Origin: Allobaculum mucilyticum
GTDB taxonomy: Bacteria; Bacillota_I; Bacilli_A; Erysipelotrichales; Erysipelotrichaceae
Length of the DNA stretch: 64,000 bases
Reading direction: 5' to 3'
NCBI RefSeq assembly: GCF_022701195.1
Contig: NZ_CP078089.1
Coordinates: 1,550,001-1,614,000 of the forward strand
Shown here: piece after piece, positions 8,263 to 17,877 of the stretch
Layout: every line of letters starts with the position of its first letter
Numbering within the stretch: the stretch's first letter is position 1
The notes under the pieces: generated by a model
What the model was told of the DNA's origin: nothing
Seen by the model: the letters and a program-made list of their open reading frames with translations, nothing else
Database searches by the model: none
Program-made: the position numbers and the translations under genes

Positions 8263-9255
8263 ATGACAAAACGAAACGCAGTGATTCTTGCCGCTGGCAA
8301 AGGAACACGCATGAAATCGGAAAAAAACAAAGTCATGCATCCGCTGATTGACCGGCCGATTCTCGCCTACCCCCTCGACGCACTGAAAAAATGCGGTGCC
8401 GATCGAATTGTTGTGGTCGCCGGCTATCAGGCACAGTCTTTAATGGACGCGTTTGATGATGTCGAGTTCGCCCTGCAAAAAGAACAGCTGGGCACCGGAC
8501 ACGCCGTCATGCAGGCGCAGGCTTTAAAAGATGAGGACGGGCTGACGCTCGTAATGAACGGCGATGTCCCCTGTCTTCAGCCAGAAACGCTCGAAATGTT
8601 ATATGAAAGCGCGAAGGATCACTCGCTTGTCCTTCTTTCCGCCATCCTCGACCAGGGCGGAAACTACGGACGGATCGTTCGTGATGCAGACGGATCAGTC
8701 AAAGCCATTGTTGAAGCGAAAGACTGCACAGATGAGCAGAAAAAGATCTGCGAAATCAACGCAGGCGTATACTGCTTCAACAACAGAGATCTTTTCGACT
8801 CTCTCGATGAGCTGACGACCGATAACGCCCAGCATGAGTACTACCTCACCGATCTGGTGAAAATTCTCGATTCCAAAGGAAAAAGCGTACAGGCTATTCC
8901 TGCCGAAAACCCCGATGAGATGGCAGGCATCAATACAGTCAGCGAACTGTATGACGTCTATTCCTGGATGAAGGAACGCATCAATAAAAAACACCTGGAA
9001 AACGGTGTCCAGATCGTTGATCCGGCAAGAACGGTCATCGGACAGGATGTAAAAATCGGTCACGATGTCGTGATTTACCCGGACACAGAGATTCTTGGCC
9101 GTACAGAAATTGGTGACTTTACTGTGATTTACCCCCAGACATGGATCAAAGATTCCATCATCGGTCCAGAGTGCACCCTGCAGATGTGCAAAGTAGAGAA
9201 CGCCGAAATTTCTGCCGGATCAGAAATCGAAAACGAAGTCATTAAAGGTCAGTAA
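8263..9255 (+). CDS. glmU: GlmU-type N-acetylglucosamine-1-phosphate uridylyltransferase, acetyltransferase half missing
   Basis: Makes UDP-GlcNAc for peptidoglycan and surface polymers. The N-terminal uridylyltransferase domain is complete: LAAGKGTRM (residues 9-17), QLGTGHAV, NGDVP, GRIVR, INAGVY and NAQHEYYLTD. The start at 8263 follows AAAGGTGG. After the linker helix, only the first few left-handed beta-helix turns are present (VIGQDVKIGHDVVIYPDTEI onward). The protein stops at 330 residues, whereas bifunctional GlmU is about 450-460. The region that would carry the acetyltransferase His and acetyl-CoA contacts is absent. The next gene, prs, begins 22 bp later, so no frameshifted remainder exists. 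glmU-prs is a standard Bacillota pair. Confidence 0.92.
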   Translation: MTKRNAVILAAGKGTRMKSEKNKVMHPLIDRPILAYPLDALKKCGADRIVVVAGYQAQSLMDAFDDVEFALQKEQLGTGHAVMQAQALKDEDGLTLVMNGDVPCLQPETLEMLYESAKDHSLVLLSAILDQGGNYGRIVRDADGSVKAIVEAKDCTDEQKKICEINAGVYCFNNRDLFDSLDELTTDNAQHEYYLTDLVKILDSKGKSVQAIPAENPDEMAGINTVSELYDVYSWMKERINKKHLENGVQIVDPARTVIGQDVKIGHDVVIYPDTEILGRTEIGDFTVIYPQTWIKDSIIGPECTLQMCKVENAEISAGSEIENEVIKGQ

Positions 9256-9277
9256 AGGAAGGAACAGGAACTCCGAA

Positions 9278-10279
9278 ATGTTAAACAAAGAAGAACTGAA
9301 AGATTCAACCGTCGTATTCGCACTCACATCCAGTGTCGATCTCGCCAAAGAAATCTGCGACATCCTTGAGATCCCTTTAGGAAAATGTGATGTTCACCAT
9401 TTTGCGGATGGAGAAATCCTTGTAGAGCTTGGTGAATCCGTTCGTGGAAAAGATGTATTTTTCGTTCAGAGTACCAACCGTCCCGTCAACGACAACCTTA
9501 TGGAACTGCTGATCGGAATCGATGCCTGCAAACGTGCATCTGCCCGTTCCATCAACTGCGTCATTCCATACTTCGGCTACGCCAGACAGGACCGCAAAGC
9601 CAAACCGCGTCAGCCGATTTCCTCCAAGCTGGTTGCTACCATGCTTGAGCGCGCCGGTGCAGACCGTGTCATCACGATGGACCTGCATGCTGCGCAGATT
9701 CAGGGTTACTTTGATATTCCAGCCGATGACATCAACACTCTTGAACTCATCAGCGACTATCTGAAACATAAAGAAGGCCTCAGCCTGGAAGACATCGTCG
9801 TTGTTTCCCCTGACCATGGCGGAACTGTCCGTGCCCGTCGTCTTGCAGACAAACTTGGCGCACCGGTTGCCATCATCGACAAACGCCGCCCAAGACCAAA
9901 CGTTGCGGTTGCTATGAACCTGCTCGGTGAAGTTGACGGCAAAGTCGCTGTTGTCATCGATGACATGGTTGATACAGCAGGCACACTGACTTCCGGCATC
10001 AACATGCTTTACGAAAAAGGTGCTAAAGAAGTTATCGCCGCATGCGCACACGGTGTTCTTTCCGGACCAGCTATCGAGCGTCTGAAAAACTCCGGCCTGA
10101 GCGAATTCATTGTTACCAACACGATCGACCAGACCGAAAACGCAAAACTCTACAAAGAGATGACCGTTCTTTCCGTTGCTCCTCTTGCAGCTGCAGCTAT
10201 TGAAGCCGTTGAGCTCAACGAATCGCTTTCCGCTGCTCTGACTACCGCAATCGAACACTCCGATACGACCAGAGCGTAA
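9278..10279 (+). CDS. prs: Ribose-phosphate pyrophosphokinase (PRPP synthetase)
   Basis: Transfers pyrophosphate from ATP to ribose 5-phosphate, making PRPP for nucleotide, His and Trp synthesis. The 333 residues contain the ATP-site region (PYFGYARQDRK, about 97-107), the catalytic flexible loop KPRQPISSKL, DLHAAQIQGYFDIP (135-148) and the PRPP-binding loop VVIDDMVDTAGTL (225-237). Length is slightly above the usual 310-320 owing to a C-terminal extension. ATG 9278 is preceded by GGAAGGAACAGGA. It is probably cotranscribed with glmU (22-bp gap) and ends at a strong terminator. Confidence 0.97.
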   Translation: MLNKEELKDSTVVFALTSSVDLAKEICDILEIPLGKCDVHHFADGEILVELGESVRGKDVFFVQSTNRPVNDNLMELLIGIDACKRASARSINCVIPYFGYARQDRKAKPRQPISSKLVATMLERAGADRVITMDLHAAQIQGYFDIPADDINTLELISDYLKHKEGLSLEDIVVVSPDHGGTVRARRLADKLGAPVAIIDKRRPRPNVAVAMNLLGEVDGKVAVVIDDMVDTAGTLTSGINMLYEKGAKEVIAACAHGVLSGPAIERLKNSGLSEFIVTNTIDQTENAKLYKEMTVLSVAPLAAAAIEAVELNESLSAALTTAIEHSDTTRA

Positions 10280-10306
10280 TCAAACTGTTCACTTCTGATG
10301 AAATAC

Positions 10307-10369
10307 AAAAAGACGTTTTCTTCCCCGGACCGGATTTTCCAGTTCTGGCGGGAAGAGAACGTCTTTTTT
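10307..10369 (+). terminator. Terminator of glmU-prs
   Basis: A long stem pairs AAAAAGACGTTTTCTTCCC (10307-10325) with GGGAAGAGAACGTCTTTTTT (about 10349-10369), with one mismatch region, followed by T residues. Confidence 0.9.
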
Positions 10370-10460
10370 CTGTTAGATGGGGATTCAGATTTCCGTTCGG
10401 TTTTTTTCTGCCATATCTTCTTTTTCAGATCTGATCCCATAGATACAGCAGATTCGGCAA

Positions 10461-10514
10461 TTTCTGATTTTCAGATATCCGCCCATCTGAACAGGAGGAT
10501 CTGAAAATCAGAAA
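10461..10514. repeat. Perfect 16-bp inverted repeat between prs and tatD terminators
   Basis: TTTCTGATTTTCAGAT at 10461-10476 is the exact reverse complement of 10499-10514, with a 22-bp loop. ATCC in the loop can also pair with GGAT on the other side. The 190-bp gap 10370-10555 has no gene. The hairpin is not followed by a T-tract and is separate from the two terminators flanking it. Confidence 0.6.
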
Positions 10515-10555
10515 TCAGGGGGCAGGTGAACCGGAGAATAAAAGCAGAAAATCAG

Positions 10556-10591
10556 AAAAAAGCCCATGCTCTGAACAGTCAGAACATGGGC
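10556..10591 (-). terminator. Terminator of galU-tatD
   Basis: GCCCATG (10562-10568) pairs with CATGGGC (10585-10591) and TCTGA with TCAGA inside it. On the minus strand six T residues follow (10556-10561). Confidence 0.88.
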
Positions 10592-10628
10592 AAAATATCA
10601 GATTTCAGATCCCAATCAGAATTGCCGA

Positions 10629-11396
10629 TCAGGAACGTGGTTCAAAGAACGAAAGGAAGTTTTTCCGGATCTGCTCGCTGAGCTGCTCGGCATCCAGGCC
10701 TTTGAGCTCGGCGATTTTATTCACAGTCGCCTCAACGTAGGCAGGCTGGTTTTCTTTTCCCCGGTAGGGAACAGGGGAAAGATAGGGCGAATCTGTCTCG
10801 GAAAGCAGTCGGTCTGCCGGGCAGCTCTGAACATTGATGGGGCCCTGCTTATTGTTTTTGTAGGTGATCGGACCGGCAAATGAGATCATCGAATCCATCT
10901 TCAGAGCTTCCTGCATGATCGGTTCCGATCCGGAGAAGCAGTGGAAGATGACTGGTGTTTTTGCATGGGCTTCAAGAAGATCCATGGTATCTCTCGAAGC
11001 ATCCCGCATATGAATGGAGACCGGAAGACCAGTGCGCGCTGCGATCTCAAGCTGGCGGACAAACAGAGCTTTCTGCTCATCCTTGAAGCTTGTATCCCAG
11101 TGATAGTCCAGGCCAATTTCGCCAAGACAGTCCATACGGCCGCTGGCAGCTTCTTCTTCGATGTAAGTCAGATCCTCTTCTGTGATCTCTTTTGCATCGG
11201 AGGGAAACCATCCAAACGCAACTTTCAGATGTTCGGGATAGCGTTTTTTCAGATCAAGCGCCCGTTCATATTCTTCTTTGTTTGTGCACATGACCATCAT
11301 CAGATCGACACCGTGTTCAAGAGCATTGGCGATCAGTTCGTCAGCTTTCGGATACAGTTCGTCACAGGTCAGGTGGCAGTGTGTATCAGTAACCAT
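10629..11396 (-). CDS. tatD: TatD-family metal-dependent deoxyribonuclease
   Basis: TatD proteins are TIM-barrel, metal-dependent DNases (3'-5' exonuclease and AP-type activities reported in the family). The protein has the metal motif DTHCHL (residues 4-9), the central Glu in CLGEIGLDYHWD, the His in SIHMRDA, FHCFSGS and the C-terminal ETDSPYL. Length of 255 matches the family. It follows galU by 30 bp and almost certainly shares its transcript. In other Bacillota tatD is more often near metS or rnmV, so this pairing is a local arrangement. Confidence 0.93.
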   Translation of the reverse strand: MVTDTHCHLTCDELYPKADELIANALEHGVDLMMVMCTNKEEYERALDLKKRYPEHLKVAFGWFPSDAKEITEEDLTYIEEEAASGRMDCLGEIGLDYHWDTSFKDEQKALFVRQLEIAARTGLPVSIHMRDASRDTMDLLEAHAKTPVIFHCFSGSEPIMQEALKMDSMISFAGPITYKNNKQGPINVQSCPADRLLSETDSPYLSPVPYRGKENQPAYVEATVNKIAELKGLDAEQLSEQIRKNFLSFFEPRS

Positions 11397-11426
11397 TGAA
11401 TTTAACCTGTTTAAAGCAAAGCCGGC

Positions 11427-12407
11427 TTATTCGTGAGAAAGCTCGACTTCCGGCATGCCGGATGCAGCGGCATTATCGATGGCATCGGCATTCTTACCGT
11501 CCGTCCAGGCTGCTTTGTTGCTTACTTTTTTATAGCCAAGAGACTCGATGATCTCTTCCATGGCTTCACGCGTGTCATCGCGGTTGAGTGCGAATTCAAT
11601 CTGCGCCTGCAGGAAGCCTTTTCTATCACCCACGTCATAGCGATTGCCGTCAAACTGGCAGGCATAGACAGTATTTTCCTTGGCCAGACGGTCAATGGCA
11701 TCTGTCAGCTGGATTTCATTTCCTTTGCCGGCAGCCTGGGTTTCGAGTTTTTCGAAAATATCCGGGCTGAGGACATAGCGGCCAAGAATAGCCATGTTGC
11801 TTGGCGCATCTTCAAGAGCCGGTTTTTCCACAAAACGGGAAACAGACATCAGGCGGTCATGGATTTTTTCTTTCGGATCGATGATTCCGTATTTCGATAC
11901 GTTTTCATCTGCAACCGGCTGAACGCCGACTACGCTGCATCCGGAGTCTTCATAGACATCCATCAGCTGACGGATCGCACCCGGTCCTCCTGGATTGACA
12001 ACGATGTCATCGCCGAGCAGAACCGCAAACGGTTCATTGCCGACAAAACTCTTTGCGCAGAGAATTGCGTGACCTAAACCTTTCGGTGTTTTCTGACGGA
12101 CGGAAACGACGTTGACCATATCGGTGATGCGTTCAATCATCTGCAGATGCTCCTGGTCATTGGACGCACGGAGCTTTTCTTCCAGTTCGAACGAGCGGTC
12201 AAAATGGTTTTCAATGCTCTGTTTGTAGGAGTTGGTGATCAGGCAGATCTCTTCAATGCCGGAATTCACGGCTTCTTCGATAATGTACTGAATCGTCGGG
12301 ATGTCGACGATAGGAAGCATTTCCTTCGGAATCGCTTTGGTTGCCGGAAGAAAACGGGTTCCGAATCCAGCAGCCGGAATTACAGCCTTGCGGACTTTCT
12401 GTTTCAT
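11427..12407 (-). CDS. galU: UTP-glucose-1-phosphate uridylyltransferase
   Basis: Makes UDP-glucose from UTP and glucose 1-phosphate. This is the precursor for glycolipids, teichoic-acid decoration and, through Ugd (27933-29180), UDP-glucuronate. The N-terminal nucleotide loop AAGFGTRFLPATKAIPKEM (about residues 12-30) and the sugar-site segments (GLGHAILCAK, LLGDDIV, FVEKP, GNEIQLTDAI) are all typical. The length of 326 includes a C-terminal Ala/Asn/Asp-rich tail of about 30 residues beyond the usual end. It is transcribed from a good sigma-A-type promoter (12554-12582), divergently from prfA, with tatD downstream. Confidence 0.97.
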   Translation of the reverse strand: MKQKVRKAVIPAAGFGTRFLPATKAIPKEMLPIVDIPTIQYIIEEAVNSGIEEICLITNSYKQSIENHFDRSFELEEKLRASNDQEHLQMIERITDMVNVVSVRQKTPKGLGHAILCAKSFVGNEPFAVLLGDDIVVNPGGPGAIRQLMDVYEDSGCSVVGVQPVADENVSKYGIIDPKEKIHDRLMSVSRFVEKPALEDAPSNMAILGRYVLSPDIFEKLETQAAGKGNEIQLTDAIDRLAKENTVYACQFDGNRYDVGDRKGFLQAQIEFALNRDDTREAMEEIIESLGYKKVSNKAAWTDGKNADAIDNAAASGMPEVELSHE

Positions 12408-12553
12408 AAAAAAAGGTTCCTTTCCTGGTATCGGGTCCAGTCAGAAAACAGTTCCGGCTGAACAAGGATACAGTGAAGCGGTTCGCGCACGGCACGACCG
12501 GAGCAGAATACTGGTCTGTTCCATGGCCTGCTGGCAGAACATAGATCATTCTT

Positions 12554-12582
12554 ATTGTATAGGCATTAAAAAGTCGGTTCAA
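12554..12582 (-). promoter_or_regulatory. Promoter of galU-tatD
   Basis: On the minus strand TTGAAC (12577-12582), exactly 17 bp, then TACAAT (12554-12559). About 145 bp of leader follows before the galU ATG. Confidence 0.8.
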
Positions 12583-12642
12583 CTCACGTTTTGTTTCGGA
12601 CAATTCCGCAAAAGACTTGACAAAGGGAACAGACGTATCGTT

Positions 12643-12651
12643 TGTTATAAT
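12643..12651 (+). promoter_or_regulatory. Extended -10 promoter of prfA-prmC-map
   Basis: TGTTATAAT, the same 9-mer as before rpmE. A TTGACA at 12617-12622 lies 23 bp from the -10 hexamer, too far for a normal -35, so recognition probably relies on the TGn extension. Confidence 0.7.
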
Positions 12652-12671
12652 GTCAAAGATAAAGAATATTT

Positions 12672-12711
12672 GGCCGTTTTCCCGGTTACACACTAAAAAA
12701 CGGGAACGGCC
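12672..12711 (+). promoter_or_regulatory. Stable hairpin in the prfA mRNA leader
   Basis: GGCCG pairs with CGGCC and TTCCCG with CGGGAA, with a TT bulge and a 16-nt A-rich loop. It begins about 15 nt after the predicted start of transcription and has no T-tract. It could protect the 5' end or attenuate. No riboswitch class is recognised. Confidence 0.5.
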
Positions 12712-12759
12712 TGATCACATACGCAAGAACACATAGAACAGACAGGAAGGATCAGTGGA

Positions 12760-13836
12760 ATGGCAAAAATGGAAGACCGTCTTGATGCGCTTGCAGCAAG
12801 ACTTGATGAGGTTAATGAAAAAATGATGGACCCTGCCGTACTGGGCGATCGCAGAACGATGGCAAAGCTCGGCAGAGAAGCCAACGAACTTTCCCCGATT
12901 ATTGATGTATATAACGAATACAAATCGGCTAAGTCCGCATTAGAGGACGCAAAAGTTCTGATGGAGGAAGACGACAAGGAAATCCGCGAGATGGCCAAAA
13001 TGGAAATCGACGAGCTCGAACCGCAGATCGAAGAGTACATTTCCCGTCTTGAACTTCTCCTTGTACCGACTGACCCTAACGATTCTCATAACGCATTTAT
13101 GGAAATCCGCGGTGCAGCTGGCGGCGATGAAGCCAACATTTTTGCGGGGGACCTTTACCGCATGTATGCAAAATATGCAGAGTCCAAAGGATGGAAAGTG
13201 GAAGTTACCGATGCAGAAGAATCCGATGCCGGCGGCTATTCGCTGATCGCTTTTAAAGTCAGCGGCCAGCATGTTTACGGCACTCTTAAATATGAGAGCG
13301 GATCGCACCGTGTGCAGCGTGTTCCTAAGACTGAATCGCAGGGACGCATTCAGACTTCAACCGCAACCGTTCTGTGCTACCCGGAAATCGATGAAGAAGA
13401 TTTCGATATTGATATGAACGATCTGGAGATCGAAACCATGCGTGCATCCGGTGCCGGAGGACAGCACGTCAACAAGACCGACTCGGCTGTACGTATTATC
13501 CACAAGCCGACCGGCATTATCGTTAAATGTCAGGATGGACGTTCCCAGCATGAAAACCGTGCGACAGCTCTTGCCACCATCGCAGCGCGTGTAAAAGAAG
13601 AACACCAGCGTGCAATTGATGAAAAGAATGAAGCTGAGCGTAAAACCAAAATCGGAACCGGCGACCGTGCAGAGAAAATCCGTACATACAACTATCCGCA
13701 GAACCGCGTAACCGACCACCGCATCGGCTATACCGTAAACCAGCTCGACCGCATCATCGACGGCCGTCTTGAAGATCTGATGAACGCTCTCCGCGATGCA
13801 GACCAGAAAGCCAAGCTTGCAGGAGAATCGCTGTAA
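12760..13836 (+). CDS. prfA: Peptide chain release factor 1
   Basis: Decodes UAA and UAG stop codons and triggers peptide release. The 358 residues include the codon-recognition PxT tripeptide as PKT (189-191), and the catalytic GGQ (233-235) within SGAGGQHVNKTDSAV. The Gln is the substrate of PrmC, encoded next. The ATG follows an AGGAAGGA site about 11 bp upstream. Its stop overlaps the start of prmC by one base (TAATG), giving tight coupling of the factor with its methylase. Confidence 0.98.
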   Translation: MAKMEDRLDALAARLDEVNEKMMDPAVLGDRRTMAKLGREANELSPIIDVYNEYKSAKSALEDAKVLMEEDDKEIREMAKMEIDELEPQIEEYISRLELLLVPTDPNDSHNAFMEIRGAAGGDEANIFAGDLYRMYAKYAESKGWKVEVTDAEESDAGGYSLIAFKVSGQHVYGTLKYESGSHRVQRVPKTESQGRIQTSTATVLCYPEIDEEDFDIDMNDLEIETMRASGAGGQHVNKTDSAVRIIHKPTGIIVKCQDGRSQHENRATALATIAARVKEEHQRAIDEKNEAERKTKIGTGDRAEKIRTYNYPQNRVTDHRIGYTVNQLDRIIDGRLEDLMNALRDADQKAKLAGESL

Positions 13837-14729
13837 TGAACACGTATCACGATCTTCTTAAAGAAGGCAAAGAGCGGCTGGTTGCAGCAGGAGGCACCGA
13901 CCAGGAAGCCATGCTGCTGCTCAATGAGCTGTGCGATCACAAAGGCATCAACCTGTACATGAATATGGAAGAACCGGTCGATGCAGACGTGCAGACTGAC
14001 TATCTTGAAGATATCCACCGCATGGAAAAGGGAGAACCCCTTGGCTATGTTCTTGGCTATGAACGCTTTTACGGCTATGACTTTGACGTCAACGAGAACG
14101 TTCTGATTCCAAGACCTGAGACAGAAGAGCTGACTGGTCAGGTTCTGATGATCAGCGACAGCCTGCTGGAAAAGAAAGATCATCCGATTGTCTTTGATGT
14201 TGCAACCGGAAGCGGAGCAATCGGCATTACCGTTTCTCTTGAAAACAAAGATCTCGATGTCTATGCATCCGATATTTCAAAAGAAGCGCTTGAAGTCGCC
14301 CATCACAACAACGAAAAACTGCGCGGATCCGTCGTTTTCGTTCAGGGCGACATGCTCGACCCGTTTATCGATCGCAATATGCACTGCGATCTTCTTGTCA
14401 GCAATCCCCCATATATTCCAAGAAACGAAAAAATGGACCACAGCGTGGTCGACTATGAACCGAACGTTGCCCTCTTTGGCGGCGACGACGGACTGTATTT
14501 CTACCGGAAGATTTTTGAGAAAGCCGACCAGGTTCTCAATCCCGGCGGAATCATGGCCTTTGAAATGGGCTGGGATCAGGGCAAACGCCTGAAAGATCTT
14601 GCCAGCCATTATTTCCCTGATGCTGAAGTGAGTGTACTTCAGGACATCAACGGAAAAGACCGGATCCTGATTGTTGAAACAAAAAAGAAAACGATAAAGA
14701 AGGAGACGCAAGATGATTCCAAGAAATGA
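13836..14729 (+). CDS. prmC: Release factor glutamine methyltransferase
   Basis: Methylates the Gln of the GGQ motif in RF1 and RF2 using SAM. The 297-residue protein has the N-terminal helical domain, the SAM-binding DVATGSGAIG (121-130) and the catalytic NPPY (190-193). The C-terminal tail is Lys-rich (KKKTIKKETQDDSKK). It overlaps prfA by one base at the 5' end and map by 17 bp at the 3' end, making a tight three-gene operon. Confidence 0.97.
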   Translation: MNTYHDLLKEGKERLVAAGGTDQEAMLLLNELCDHKGINLYMNMEEPVDADVQTDYLEDIHRMEKGEPLGYVLGYERFYGYDFDVNENVLIPRPETEELTGQVLMISDSLLEKKDHPIVFDVATGSGAIGITVSLENKDLDVYASDISKEALEVAHHNNEKLRGSVVFVQGDMLDPFIDRNMHCDLLVSNPPYIPRNEKMDHSVVDYEPNVALFGGDDGLYFYRKIFEKADQVLNPGGIMAFEMGWDQGKRLKDLASHYFPDAEVSVLQDINGKDRILIVETKKKTIKKETQDDSKK

Positions 14730-15576
14730 TCCGTGCTGGTGCGGCAGCGGCAAGAAATACAAAAAATGCCACGAGGCATTCGACCGCAAAATTGCAGAAC
14801 TGAAAAAACATGGCGAAAAAGTACCGTCCAGAAAACTGATCAAAACGGAAGAGGATCTGAAATGGATCCGCGAAGCCGCTAAGATCAACAATGGCGCTCT
14901 TGACCTGGTTGCCTCGAAAATCAAAGCCGGCATGACAACCGATGAAGTGAACGAACTCGTTCACAACTACACCATCGAACATGGCGGAACGCCAGCTTCT
15001 CTTGGATACGAAGGATTCCCGAAGAGCTGCTGCATCTCGATCAACGATCAGATCTGCCACGGCATTCCGGATGATACCGTCCTTGAAGACGGCGATATCG
15101 TCAATGTCGACTGCACCACGATCTATCACGGCCATTACGCCGATGCTTCGAGAATGTTCTGCATTGGCGAAGTCAGCGAAGAAGCAAAACGTCTGGTTGA
15201 TGTAACGAAAGAATGCATGGAAGCCGGCATTGCGGCCGTTAAGCCGTGGGGACACCTTGGCGATATCGGAGCAGTCATTCAGGAGATCGCTCATAAAAAC
15301 GGATACTCGGTTGTCCGCGACTACTGCGGTCATGGTGTCGGCAATGATTTCCATGAAGATCCATATGTTATGCATGTCGGCATCAAAGATACCGGCATGA
15401 TCCTGGCGCCGGGCATGGTATTCACCATTGAACCGATGATCAACCAGGGAGTAGCCACTCTCTTTATTGATGCAGACAACGACTGGACATCCTATACCGA
15501 TGACGGAAAGCTCTCTGCTCAGTGGGAGAACACAATTGCGGTCAATGATGACGGCGTAGAAATCATCGCCTGGTAA
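14713..15576 (+). CDS. map: Type I methionine aminopeptidase with N-terminal SEC-C zinc motif
   Basis: Removes the initiator Met from nascent proteins at the ribosome exit. The first about 20 residues form a SEC-C type zinc motif (PCWCGSGKKYKKCH), as found at the C-terminus of SecA and at the N-terminus of some Bacillota Map proteins, probably for ribosome or zinc contact. The pita-bread catalytic domain follows with metal ligands in the usual places: VNVDCT and HYADASR (Asp pair), GHGVG (His), FTIEPM (Glu) and WENTIA (Glu). The site GAAGGAGA precedes ATG 14713 inside prmC. A strong terminator lies about 70 bp downstream. Confidence 0.96.
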   Translation: MIPRNDPCWCGSGKKYKKCHEAFDRKIAELKKHGEKVPSRKLIKTEEDLKWIREAAKINNGALDLVASKIKAGMTTDEVNELVHNYTIEHGGTPASLGYEGFPKSCCISINDQICHGIPDDTVLEDGDIVNVDCTTIYHGHYADASRMFCIGEVSEEAKRLVDVTKECMEAGIAAVKPWGHLGDIGAVIQEIAHKNGYSVVRDYCGHGVGNDFHEDPYVMHVGIKDTGMILAPGMVFTIEPMINQGVATLFIDADNDWTSYTDDGKLSAQWENTIAVNDDGVEIIAW

Positions 15577-15647
15577 TCACAGCGAAATCACCACAGTCCA
15601 GACCAGAAGAACTAAAACACCAGTTTGGACACAATAGAATCTGAAAC

Positions 15648-15706
15648 AAAGCGGCAGATCCGGATGGAAGATACAGAATGCTTCCTTCTTCGATCTGCCG
15701 CTTTTA
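15648..15706 (+). terminator. Terminator of prfA-prmC-map
   Basis: AAAGCGGCAGATC (15648-15660) pairs with GATCTGCCGCTTT (15692-15704), followed by T. It separates the operon from the rRNA promoter region. Confidence 0.8.
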
Positions 15707-15917
15707 CATATGTAAAGACCACTGCTCTCATGCTCAGGCGGAGCAGCTTACGCAGCACTGGAGATTTTTGCAGAAGTAAACGTAGCTTCCGTGTTTTTCG
15801 CAGAACTAAATGCACCGGAATACAGAACAATATTTACGGAAAAATTGAATTTGCTTTTTCAATTCAGAACCCCGAGGCTGGAATTTACTATTCCAATTGC
15901 ATGTCAGAAGAAATTCC

Positions 15918-15947
15918 TTGACAGAGCACCCTGGTTTTTAATAGACT
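15918..15947 (+). promoter_or_regulatory. Candidate distal rRNA promoter (P0)
   Basis: TTGACA (15918-15923), 18-bp spacer, TAGACT (15942-15947). The -10 is weaker than those of the two downstream promoters, and no palindrome like theirs lies upstream. It is 400 bp from the 16S gene. Confidence 0.45.
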
Positions 15948-15989
15948 AAGCAAGCTGTCTTCGAAAAGAAAACGGCACAAAATCAACTC

Positions 15990-16012
15990 GTGAAATTCTT
16001 AAAGAAAATCAC
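15990..16012 (+). promoter_or_regulatory. 23-bp palindromic element upstream of rRNA promoter P1
   Basis: Half-sites GTGAAnTTCT and AGAAnnTCAC separated by 3 bp; one mismatch from perfect symmetry. It ends exactly 9 bp before the -35 box at 16022. A second copy stands in the same place before P2. Confidence 0.65.
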
Positions 16013-16021
16013 AAATAATGC

Positions 16022-16050
16022 TTGCGTCTGTTACAGAGCGGTGTTATTAT
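16022..16050 (+). promoter_or_regulatory. rRNA operon promoter P1
   Basis: TTGCGT (16022-16027), 17 bp, TATTAT (16045-16050). A stem of 9 bp (16060-16068 with 16074-16082, loop ATCGC) follows just after the expected start. Confidence 0.75.
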
Positions 16051-16121
16051 AGTTGAGCGCTGAGGGAAATCGCTTCTCTCAGACATCAAATCATCTTTAC
16101 TTATCGCAGAAAACGCAAGTT

Positions 16122-16144
16122 GTGAAATTCTAAAAGAAATTCAC
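16122..16144 (+). promoter_or_regulatory. 23-bp palindromic element upstream of rRNA promoter P2
   Basis: Half-sites GTGAAnTTCT and AGAAnTTCAC separated by 3 bp, fully symmetric outside the centre. It ends exactly 9 bp before the -35 box at 16154, the same distance as the first copy before P1. Confidence 0.7.
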
Positions 16145-16153
16145 ATAAAAGCG

Positions 16154-16182
16154 TTGACGGCTGATAAGCTTGATGATATGAT
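16154..16182 (+). promoter_or_regulatory. rRNA operon promoter P2
   Basis: TTGACG (16154-16159), 17 bp, TATGAT (16177-16182). A hairpin TTGTGAgTCAC/GTGAtTCACAA (16192-16218) starts the predicted transcript. Confidence 0.82.
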
Positions 16183-16224
16183 AAACAAACCTTGTGAGTC
16201 ACATCGAGTGATTCACAAATGATG

Positions 16225-16237
16225 GCTCTTTGAAAAC
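16225..16237 (+). promoter_or_regulatory. boxA-like antitermination site in rRNA leader
   Basis: GCTCTTTGAAAAC resembles the boxA element of Bacillota rRNA leaders, recognised by NusB-NusE complexes. A related GATCTTTGAAAAA occurs in the 16S-23S spacer near 17989. Confidence 0.65.
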
Positions 16238-16345
16238 TTTACAGACAGACAAAGAAATTCGAATATACATTCAAACGTCGATTCTTAAAATCACTGAAAG
16301 TACTCGAACAATCATAATCACAAAACGCAATAGCGTTGAGTCAAT

Positions 16346-17877
<1,532 letters not shown>

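Noticed and set aside
12617-12651. TTGACA as -35 of the prfA promoter
   Set aside because: The distance to TATAAT is 23 bp, too long for a sigma-A promoter; the extended -10 alone explains the site better.
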